A stretch of DNA of 5,763 nt from Gemmatimonas phototrophica. GTDB lineage: Bacteria; Gemmatimonadota; Gemmatimonadetes; Gemmatimonadales; Gemmatimonadaceae. Of this stretch, positions 1-5,763 are shown piece after piece (position 1 is the first letter of the stretch; every line of letters starts with the position of its first letter). The DNA lies in assembly GCA_945870175.1 (NCBI GenBank), contig CAMBRJ010000213.1, positions 1 through 5,763 of the forward strand, written 5' to 3'. The translations under genes were made by a program, and so were the position numbers. Below the pieces are notes generated by a model, which saw nothing but the letters and a program-made list of their open reading frames with translations, ran no database searches and was not told the DNA's origin.

Positions 1-706
1 GTGATGTGCCGAAGAGTACGTCCCACAGGAAGAGCAGGTTGCCGTAGTTCCCCTGGTACAACCCGATGCCGTCGTCCTGCGTGAGCGCGTGATGCGCGTA
101 GTGCGTGGCCGGCGTGGAGATCGTGCGCTCCAGCACCCACGCCAGCGGATGCAGCACGCGGTACCGGTACAGCCACTGATCCCACCGCACCGCCGAGTGC
201 GCGCCGATGATCACCAGCAGCTTCACGACGCTGTACCATACGAACGTCCACCCGAACCCCATGTAGAGCAACGCCCCGCCAAGCCAGAGGCCGGGCATCA
301 GTGCGTAGTAGAACAGATTGTTCCGGTACACGACGCGCACACTCATGTAGGCCGCGCTGTGGTGCGCGCGATGCAGCGGCCACATCACGGAGGTGTGCGA
401 CAGGCGGTGCCACCAGTATTGCGTGAAATCGTCGGCCACCAGCAGCACGCCGATCATGGCCCACACGGGCCAGTCGGCCCATGCGTCGCGCAGGTCTGGC
501 ACCAGCCACGCGCACAGGGCCCGCGACAGGGCAAACACGCTGCCCGACACCAGGGGGAACATGATCCCGACCGCCACGTCGAGCCGGTTGTCCTCTCGGC
601 CGGCTTCCCGGGCAAAGAACTTTCCGATGAACACTTCGGCCAGGCCGAAGGCCAGGAAGATCGACGTGACGGCGATGAGCTGAACGCTCTGCAGATCAGG
701 GGGCAT
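1..706 (-). CDS. Sterol desaturase / fatty acid hydroxylase family protein (3' end outside window)
   Basis: Predicted integral membrane non-haem di-iron oxygenase of the fatty acid hydroxylase superfamily (PF04116), which hydroxylates or desaturates lipid substrates. Reading from ATG at 706, 235 residues are visible and the frame is still open at the left edge. The histidine clusters that bind iron in this family are present: HRLSH (residues 100-104), HRAHH (112-116) and HYAHH (202-206), with a further His at 170. Hydrophobic stretches lie at about residues 9-29, 44-69, 80-98 and 129-170, as expected for a membrane enzyme. Family members are usually 250-320 residues, so only a short C-terminal tail should be missing. 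The start is chosen because the first hydrophobic segment follows it directly; the sequence before it has only a weak purine stretch (AGAGAT), not a good ribosome binding site. It is transcribed away from the DUF952 gene. The actual substrate (sterol, fatty acid, carotenoid or other lipid) cannot be read from the sequence. Family call confident, function open. Confidence 0.9.
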   Translation of the reverse strand, partial: MPPDLQSVQLIAVTSIFLAFGLAEVFIGKFFAREAGREDNRLDVAVGIMFPLVSGSVFALSRALCAWLVPDLRDAWADWPVWAMIGVLLVADDFTQYWWHRLSHTSVMWPLHRAHHSAAYMSVRVVYRNNLFYYALMPGLWLGGALLYMGFGWTFVWYSVVKLLVIIGAHSAVRWDQWLYRYRVLHPLAWVLERTISTPATHYAHHALTQDDGIGLYQGNYGNLLFLWDVLFGTS

Positions 707-811
707 ATCCCAATCTCTGGCGCGGTGTAGCTCGCGGCAAGACGGCGCGTGATAACTTGGTGCGACGCGTTGGCACGACGCCCACGTTCCTTCCGCTCGC
801 CGTCCTCGATC
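707..811. promoter_or_regulatory. Divergent intergenic region expected to hold two promoters
   Basis: These 105 bases separate the minus-strand hydroxylase start from the plus-strand DUF952 gene start, so promoters for both genes should lie here or overlap the gene ends. On the plus strand GATAAC at 751-756 loosely resembles a -10 box, but no convincing -35 element lies at the right distance, and no operator-like palindrome is obvious. The regulatory role is inferred from gene orientation only. Confidence 0.3.
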
Positions 812-1696
812 ATGACTGTCGCGCACGATTCTGCCGTATTTCACATCTGCCGCCGCGAAGCCGCTATGCTGGCGCGGGCGACTGGCCACTACCGCGCCGA
901 TAGCCTTGATGACGAGGGATTCATCCATCTTTCGCGCGCGCATCAGGTGCTGCCGACCGCGGCGGCGTACTTCGCCGGCGTGCCCGACCTCGTGGTGCTC
1001 GTCATCGATCCGACGTTGCTGACGGCGCTGCTCGCATACGAGCCACCGGCACCGCTGCCCTCGGCGTCACCGAAGGACAACTCATCCGGTGAGCTGTACC
1101 CGCACTGCTACGGACCCCTCGATCTGGCGGCGATCGTCGACGTGATGGAGCTTTCGCACTTTCCGGGAGTGGCGGTGCCTGCCGACACCATGGTCCTGCT
1201 CCGCCACTACCGCTTCCAGCGACTGCCGATCGAAGGCACCCTGTATTGCGAGACGTGGCGCGCGACCGACCGGGACGCCGCGGGAGCACCCGCCGGCACG
1301 GCGATGATCGGTTGCTTTGCCGACAGCTTAGGCAGCCTGTCACGCTTTCATCGACTTACCCGCGACGAAGTGTGGCACGCCTATGCCGGCGATCCGTTCG
1401 TGCTGCATCTGCTGCACGAGGACGGCCGCACCAGCGACGTGGTCATGGGCACGGATCCCTTCGCCGGTCAGCAGGTGCAGTGCGTGGTGCCGGCTGGTAC
1501 GTGGCAGGCCGGGCGCTTGGTGCCCGGTGGCCAGCATGCGCTGTTTGGCTGCACGATGGCGCCGGGATTCACGCCGGACTGTTTCGAGGCCGGGCGCGTG
1601 GATGATCTGACGGCGCGCTACCCGCACGCCGCCGCGATCATCGCACGGCTTGGCGTGACGGGCGGGGAGACGCGGTTGCCCGACGCGCTCGGGTAG
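812..1696 (+). CDS. DUF952-DUF985 (cupin_5) two-domain protein
   Basis: A 294-residue protein of unknown function made of two recognisable domains. Residues about 8-115 match DUF952 (PF06108): VFHIC near the start, DEGFIHLS at 34-41, a hydrophobic strand at 58-66, and YPHCYGPL at 96-103. From memory, DUF952 structures have an ADP-ribosyltransferase-like fold; no enzymatic activity is firmly assigned. Residues about 133-282 match DUF985/cupin_5 (PF06172): ETWR at 147-150, SRFHRL at 177-182, DEVWHAYAGDP at 185-195, VVPAGTWQAG at 225-234 and GCTMAPGF at 246-253, the family's typical order. The usual PEGG turn before the ETWR strand reads PIEGT here (139-143). No signal peptide or membrane segment is seen, so it is probably cytoplasmic. 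ATG 812 is preferred over an in-frame GTG at 749 because the extra 21 residues resemble neither domain; neither start has a clear Shine-Dalgarno sequence. It is convergent with the large hydrolase gene, 30 bases away. Domain calls are firm; the role is unknown, possibly handling a small nucleotide- or sugar-like ligand. Confidence 0.88.
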   Translation: MTVAHDSAVFHICRREAAMLARATGHYRADSLDDEGFIHLSRAHQVLPTAAAYFAGVPDLVVLVIDPTLLTALLAYEPPAPLPSASPKDNSSGELYPHCYGPLDLAAIVDVMELSHFPGVAVPADTMVLLRHYRFQRLPIEGTLYCETWRATDRDAAGAPAGTAMIGCFADSLGSLSRFHRLTRDEVWHAYAGDPFVLHLLHEDGRTSDVVMGTDPFAGQQVQCVVPAGTWQAGRLVPGGQHALFGCTMAPGFTPDCFEAGRVDDLTARYPHAAAIIARLGVTGGETRLPDALG

Positions 1697-1719
1697 AGGA
1701 GCTATCGGCGTCGGGCAGC
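1675..1719. terminator. Imperfect hairpin at convergent gene ends, possible bidirectional terminator
   Basis: TGCCCGACGC at 1677-1686 is the exact reverse complement of GCGTCGGGCA at 1708-1717; a T-G wobble and a G-C pair extend it to 1675/1719. Inside, GCTC (1687-1690) can pair with GAGC (1699-1702). The TAG stop of the DUF952-DUF985 gene lies in the loop, and the TGA of the large minus-strand hydrolase ends 8 bases beyond the right arm. The position between convergent genes suits a shared terminator, but neither strand has the T-run of a classical Rho-independent site. The repeat is seen directly; the function is inferred. Confidence 0.35.
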
Positions 1720-1726
1720 GCCGTCG

Positions 1727-4700
1727 TCACGGCATCGTCGCCAACGCCTTCTCGATGCGCCGCGCGAACTCGAGGGCGGAGATCTCTTGTCCCTTGAACA
1801 TCCACTGGTTCAACACCGCTACGGTGCGCGTTTTCGGGAAGACGAACAGATATTGTCCGCCGTACCCGCGCGCGGAGAACGCGCCGGCATCCTGCAGTAC
1901 GTCCGGACCGACGGTCCACCACATAAGACCGTAGTTGGTGCGCATCGGCGGCTGCCCCGGCTTGGTGGGCAGTTGCCCGCGCACCGACTCGGCCACCCAC
2001 GCCGCACTCACGAACCGCGTGCCGTTCCACACGCCCTGATCCAGCATGAGCTGGCCGATCTTGGCGAGGTCCGACGGCTCGAGGTACATGCCCCCTTCGG
2101 AATCGGTGAGTCCGCCCGACGAGCGCTTCCAGTGAAAGCGCGTGATGCCGAGCGGCGTAAACAGATACTGGTTGGCATACGCTTGCAGGTCCATGCCGGT
2201 CGCGCCGCGGAACACTTCGGCCAACAGCGCCGCTGCGCCGTCGTTGTAGTGGTAGGTGCTCCCAGGCGCGGTCGCCATGGGTTGGGCGAGCACCATCGAC
2301 ACCCAGTCGGCGCTGGTTTCCATGCGCTGCGTGATGTCGTCGTTGCTGCCGTACCCACCGCCATCCGGCCAGTCGATGCCCGATGTCATCGTGAGCAAAT
2401 GCCGGATCGTGATCTGTTTCCGCACCGTATCGCGAAAGGCGCTGGCATGCGCCGGGAGGAAGCGAGCAATGGGCTGATCGATGGTGGTGATCGCTCCGCG
2501 CATGATGGCCACGCCGTACACCAGCGACGTGATGCTCTTGCTCACCGATTGCAACGTGTGCAGCGCACTACCCTGATAGAACGGGTGCCAGTTTGTATCC
2601 TGATAGTTGTACGTGCCCGGCGGCGATTTCATCGGATACACCCCGGTATAGCTGCGCGGAAACGTGCGCGAGATGAGGGGCACACCGTCGCGCATCACGT
2701 GCAGCGCGTCGACGTAGCCGAAGTCGCCACGGGCGGCCGAGTCGGCAAAGGCGGTGAGCGCGTCGGTGTGCTCGGCCGACCGCAGCGCGCAGCACGGCGT
2801 GTCACGGTGCCGCGCGAACCAGTCCGTGATGTACGCCACCTTCGCCATGTAATGACTGGGCCGAACGCGCGTGCCATGCGGTTCGCCCGGCAGTCGCACA
2901 AGTTCGGTGGGAACGCCGCGCAAGCGGAGGGCGGTGAACCACTCTTCCGATTGGCCAAACGGCGTGCGGTAGTCGGCGTCTCCACCCATCACGAGGGAGG
3001 GGGTTTGCACGCTCGCCACACGCGACAAGGGTGATTGCGCCCAGTAATGCGTGGGATTCTCCCATGGCGTGCCACGCAGCCAGTGTCCCTGGAAATTGAC
3101 GCCCATGTCGGCGGTTAACACTTCGCTGGTCCAGTTCACGACGGGATACAGCACCGCCGCCGCCCGGAATCGCGACGTGCGCGCGGTGAGCCATGCCGTG
3201 AGCAATCCACCGCCGCTGCCGCCGGTCACGTAGAGCTGCGCCGGGTCGGCGATGCCGCGCGCCACCAGCGAATCGACCGCGGTCAACAAATCGTCGGCAT
3301 CATCACTGGGATACGTCTTGTCGATGAGACGCGCAAACGCTTCGCCGTAACTGGTGGAGCCGCGCGGATTCACGTACAGCACGACGTAGCCTTGCGCCGC
3401 CATCCATTGCTTCTCGAGATCAAACCGATCGCCGTAGGCGGCGAACGGACCGCCGTGGATCTCGAGAATCAGCGGATACTTCTTACCGGGCGTGTAGCCA
3501 GGCGGGGTGATCACCCACGACTGAATCGGCAGGCCATCTTTTGAGGACTTCGACCAGAACGACGTCACCTGTCCCACCTGCCGCTCCGCGAGCAGGTCGT
3601 CGTTCACCGCCGTGAGACGTATGGCTCGTGTATCACCGGACGCGGTGAACCAGAGATCGCCCGGCGACACCGGCGAGCCACGGGTCATCGCCACGGCACC
3701 GCTGCGATTCATCGAGAAGGCCTGGCCGCCACCGTATGCTTCGAGGTCGCTCGCCAGTGAGTCGGCCACTTGCGTAGTCGACCCGTCGAGCGCCATGCGC
3801 CACAGGCCTACGCGTCCTTGGCGATCGGCCAGGAAGAGCACTCCACTGCCGTCGGGGAGCCACGCGGGGTTCTCGATCGCGGCATCGAAGCCGGCCGACA
3901 GCAGCTTGGGCTTGGCGTCGGCCTCGCGCGACATCAGCCATAGCCGCGGTTGCGTCCACGCGTGGCCGGAATCGGCCACGCTGACAAAGGCAAGCCACTT
4001 TCCATCGGGAGACACCGCCGGCGAACGGTTCGTACCGCGACGACGGAGCACGGGCGTCACAGCACCGTCGCGCACGCGGACCTCGAACAGATCGGAGGCG
4101 CGTGCGGTGATATCGGGTGACGGCGTGCCGTTCGCGGTCACGATGAGTGAGGCGCCATCGGGTGCCCAGATGCCCGGCGTCGCGCCATACGCGCGGCCGA
4201 AGTGCAGCACCCCGCCGGAGGTCAGGCGTCGCGGTGTTCCACCAGCCGACGGCACGACGAACAACTCGGCGCGACCGGTCGGCAGCAGCCCCAGGCCATC
4301 GCTGCGGTAGCGCGTATCGGTGGCCACAATCGCTGGCGGCGCCCACGTGGCGCCCTCCGGCGCGACCGGCAACCCAGTCGGTACGCGCGACGGCGACGCG
4401 ACCAGCATCGCGAACGCGATCTGTGACCCGTCGGGTGAGATCGCGAACCATTCCGGCGCGGCCGGCAAGGTCGCGAGCCGCACGGTCTCCTCACCGTTCA
4501 CCTCACGGCGGAACAGTTGCGTGGTGCCGTCCACGTCCGACAAATACACAATCGCGTCGCCCGACGGGGTCCATTGCGGGGCGCGATCATTGCCGTCCGC
4601 CGCGGTCAGGCGTCGATGCGACGATCCATCGGTATTCACCATCCAGAGTTGCGACTGCTTGCGGTCGCGCATGATGTCGAAACTCTGTCGCACGTATACC

Positions 4701-5647
4701 ACGCGCTTGGCATCGGGCGAGAGCCGCGGATCGTTGGCCGTCTCCAGGCGAAACAGGTCGAGCGGCGCCAGCGGTGTCGGCGCACGTGGTGTGGTCGCGG
4801 TCGTCGTCGCGGTGCGCGCCGGTGCGCGCTTCAGATCGCTGCCTTCCGGTGGGGTGCGGTAGCCCGTCTGCGCCAGCCGCGGGGCGCTGTTCCCGTCGCG
4901 CACGATGCCCCACGGCGTGACCGGTGTGTTGTGCAGGAACCCCCGCACCTCGGCCTCGGAGATCGGCGACACGGTGCGCTGACCGGGGCGGTACCAGCTA
5001 TCCACTTTCTGCCACGCGCCGCCTACTCGTGCGAGGACGATGTAGTGATTGGCCGAACCCGCTGTTGGGGCCCGGCTCGGTCGTGCGCCACGACTGATAT
5101 CGGCATCGGCGCCCACGATGAACACGGCATCCCCCGTGCGACGCAGATACGCGGCGACCGCGCGCTCGCGGTTGCCCACCGTGGCCAGCGTGCTCCCGAA
5201 GAGTGGTTCCGCGCGCAGTCCGAGCACGTCGAGAATGCGATGAAACTCGTCGGCGGCCGAACGACGCGAGGCAACGATGGCCCCACTCGCGTCGACGATC
5301 GGTTTGGTGGACCCGATCAGTCCCGCCACGCCATCCACATCGGCGTGCCGATACAGTTGGTCTTGCACCCGGTGCGCCGTGCCGATCGTATGGTCTACCG
5401 GCAGACCAAGCAGTCGCACCACCACGTCGAGGTCACCACCCAGCAGCAGATACGCGTTCAGCGACGCGGCCGCGCCGCAACGGGCCTCATCGCTGCGCGT
5501 ATCCTCGAGCAGATCCAGCTGCGTGAGATACGCGACACGCGCGAGGGCTGACGCGCTGCTGAGGGTGTCGGTCTCGCGACCCTGTGCGTCGGCGTGGTGT
5601 GGCGCGGTCAGGGCCGCGAGCAGTCCTAGGGCGAGGAAGCGGTTCAT
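1727..5647 (-). CDS. Secreted triple-domain hydrolase: papain-like domain + S9 serine peptidase + beta-lactamase/CubicO-type serine hydrolase
   Basis: One 1306-residue reading frame without interruption. Residues 1-21 form a secretion signal with likely cleavage after Ala-Asp-Ala. Residues about 30-255 resemble a papain/C39-like cysteine peptidase: RCGAAASLNAYLL with Cys57, then NHYIVL with His201 and KVDSW with Asp216 as a candidate triad. A Thr/Ala/Pro-rich linker (about 275-296) follows. Residues about 297-680 carry repeated SPDG/PDG motifs of a WD40-like beta-propeller, and about 690-947 an S9 catalytic domain: EIHGGP (729-734), nucleophile Ser811 in GGSGGG, Asp892 in DYRTP, His924 in GEPHG. 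This resembles acylaminoacyl-peptidase/dipeptidyl-peptidase types (S9C). Residues about 955-1306 are a beta-lactamase/CubicO (PF00144) serine hydrolase: SVSK with Ser1034 and Lys1037, HLLTMTSG at 1083-1090, YHYND with Tyr1134, and GYGGQ at 1261-1265. ATG 5647 is chosen because the signal sequence starts there; an upstream in-frame ATG at 5734 would add 29 Pro-rich residues ahead of it. No clear ribosome binding site is seen. All three domains should act outside the cytoplasm; substrates are unknown, with peptides the most likely. Confidence 0.9.
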   Translation of the reverse strand: MNRFLALGLLAALTAPHHADAQGRETDTLSSASALARVAYLTQLDLLEDTRSDEARCGAAASLNAYLLLGGDLDVVVRLLGLPVDHTIGTAHRVQDQLYRHADVDGVAGLIGSTKPIVDASGAIVASRRSAADEFHRILDVLGLRAEPLFGSTLATVGNRERAVAAYLRRTGDAVFIVGADADISRGARPSRAPTAGSANHYIVLARVGGAWQKVDSWYRPGQRTVSPISEAEVRGFLHNTPVTPWGIVRDGNSAPRLAQTGYRTPPEGSDLKRAPARTATTTATTPRAPTPLAPLDLFRLETANDPRLSPDAKRVVYVRQSFDIMRDRKQSQLWMVNTDGSSHRRLTAADGNDRAPQWTPSGDAIVYLSDVDGTTQLFRREVNGEETVRLATLPAAPEWFAISPDGSQIAFAMLVASPSRVPTGLPVAPEGATWAPPAIVATDTRYRSDGLGLLPTGRAELFVVPSAGGTPRRLTSGGVLHFGRAYGATPGIWAPDGASLIVTANGTPSPDITARASDLFEVRVRDGAVTPVLRRRGTNRSPAVSPDGKWLAFVSVADSGHAWTQPRLWLMSREADAKPKLLSAGFDAAIENPAWLPDGSGVLFLADRQGRVGLWRMALDGSTTQVADSLASDLEAYGGGQAFSMNRSGAVAMTRGSPVSPGDLWFTASGDTRAIRLTAVNDDLLAERQVGQVTSFWSKSSKDGLPIQSWVITPPGYTPGKKYPLILEIHGGPFAAYGDRFDLEKQWMAAQGYVVLYVNPRGSTSYGEAFARLIDKTYPSDDADDLLTAVDSLVARGIADPAQLYVTGGSGGGLLTAWLTARTSRFRAAAVLYPVVNWTSEVLTADMGVNFQGHWLRGTPWENPTHYWAQSPLSRVASVQTPSLVMGGDADYRTPFGQSEEWFTALRLRGVPTELVRLPGEPHGTRVRPSHYMAKVAYITDWFARHRDTPCCALRSAEHTDALTAFADSAARGDFGYVDALHVMRDGVPLISRTFPRSYTGVYPMKSPPGTYNYQDTNWHPFYQGSALHTLQSVSKSITSLVYGVAIMRGAITTIDQPIARFLPAHASAFRDTVRKQITIRHLLTMTSGIDWPDGGGYGSNDDITQRMETSADWVSMVLAQPMATAPGSTYHYNDGAAALLAEVFRGATGMDLQAYANQYLFTPLGITRFHWKRSSGGLTDSEGGMYLEPSDLAKIGQLMLDQGVWNGTRFVSAAWVAESVRGQLPTKPGQPPMRTNYGLMWWTVGPDVLQDAGAFSARGYGGQYLFVFPKTRTVAVLNQWMFKGQEISALEFARRIEKALATMP
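5585..5647 (-). other. Signal peptide of the triple-domain hydrolase
   Basis: The first 21 residues have a short basic start (Asn-Arg), a Leu/Ala-rich core (residues 4-15) and a polar end with Ala at -3 and -1 (Ala19-Asp-Ala21) before Gln22. This is a standard Sec-type signal peptidase I site. There is no lipobox cysteine, so a lipoprotein is unlikely. It implies export to the periplasm or beyond. Confidence 0.8.
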
Positions 5648-5763
5648 TGGCGGGGGCGTCGTCGGTGGCGGGAAGGGACTCCACCAATGTACGCGGCAGC
5701 TCGGCGCGTGATGAGTACGCGCCGAGCTGCCCATGGCGCGGATGGCGGGGATCGAGGTGCTGA
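5648..5763. promoter_or_regulatory. Upstream region of the large hydrolase gene
   Basis: These 116 bases precede the hydrolase start and reach the right edge. They must hold at least part of its 5' leader or promoter, but I cannot pick out a -35/-10 pair or a Shine-Dalgarno sequence. No stop codon interrupts the minus-strand hydrolase frame up to the window edge, so the ATG at 5647 rests on the signal peptide alone. The one clear structure is the inverted repeat at 5695-5731. The neighbouring gene to the right is not visible. Confidence 0.3.
5695..5731. repeat. Perfect 15-bp inverted repeat with 7-base loop
   Basis: GGCAGCTCGGCGCGT (5695-5709) is the exact reverse complement of ACGCGCCGAGCTGCC (5717-5731), separated by GATGAGT. 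As RNA it would form a very stable GC-rich hairpin in either direction. It lies 48 bases upstream of the large hydrolase start. It could be the terminator of a gene beyond the right edge, an attenuator or leader hairpin, or an operator. No T-run follows it on either strand, which weakens the classical terminator reading. Confidence 0.75.

Noticed and set aside
89..730. Plus-strand open frame of 213 codons opposite the hydroxylase gene
   Set aside because: Its translation is rich in His, Arg, Gln and Pro with no domain pattern, while the opposite strand has three correct histidine motifs and membrane segments. It is a by-product of high GC.
749..811. GTG start at 749 adding 21 residues to the DUF952-DUF985 protein
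   Set aside because: The added residues are Arg/Ser-rich, unlike the family N-terminus, and no ribosome binding site supports the GTG.
1787..3034. Plus-strand open frame of 415 codons opposite the large hydrolase
   Set aside because: Arg/His-rich, low-information translation with no recognisable fold, exactly antisense to the conserved S9 and beta-lactamase motifs. Long antisense frames are expected at this GC content.
4517..5551. Plus-strand open frame of 344 codons opposite the N-terminal part of the large hydrolase
   Set aside because: Same reasoning: Arg/His/Gln-rich composition and no motif, whereas the minus strand encodes coherent beta-propeller and papain-like sequence.
5648..5734. 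29-residue N-terminal extension of the large hydrolase from ATG 5734
   Set aside because: It would place a Pro-rich stretch before a standard signal peptide and would translate through the perfect hairpin; ATG 5647 gives a normal secretion signal.
5733..5763. Possible start of a divergent plus-strand gene (ATG 5733 or 5742) running off the right edge
   Set aside because: Only ten codons are visible, with no ribosome binding site and no recognisable sequence; cannot be supported.
1..5763. Mobile element, CRISPR array, tRNA or defence system
   Set aside because: No direct repeat arrays, transposase or integrase motifs, tRNA-like cloverleaf, or nuclease/helicase genes were seen; composition is uniform across the window.

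Overview
The window is uniformly GC-rich and densely coding. It looks like bacterial chromosome, with no tRNA, rRNA, CRISPR array, insertion sequence or phage gene visible. The combination of high GC, start codons without clear Shine-Dalgarno sequences, a secretion signal ending Ala-Asp-Ala/Gln, and large secreted S9 and beta-lactamase-fold hydrolases would suit a free-living soil or water bacterium. Gemmatimonadota is my first guess, but no phylogenetic marker is present, so this is weak inference.

Layout. (1) Positions 1-706, minus strand: a membrane-bound di-iron hydroxylase of the sterol desaturase / fatty acid hydroxylase family, whose C-terminus is cut off by the left edge. (2) A 105-base divergent intergenic region, 707-811. 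(3) Positions 812-1696, plus strand: a two-domain protein joining a DUF952 domain to a DUF985 (cupin_5) domain. (4) A 30-base convergent junction around an imperfect hairpin at 1675-1719. (5) Positions 1727-5647, minus strand: one uninterrupted 1306-residue secreted protein that carries three hydrolase-like domains: a papain/C39-like cysteine peptidase-type domain, a complete S9 (acylaminoacyl-peptidase-like) serine peptidase, and a beta-lactamase/CubicO-type serine hydrolase. (6) A 116-base upstream region, 5648-5763, with a perfect 15-bp inverted repeat.

The three genes are not an operon: strands alternate minus, plus, minus, and no shared pathway is evident. The large hydrolase probably works outside the cytoplasm on peptides or peptide-like substrates, the hydroxylase in the inner membrane, and the DUF952-cupin protein in the cytoplasm. 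The most unusual item is the triple-hydrolase polypeptide. The DUF952-DUF985 fusion is second.
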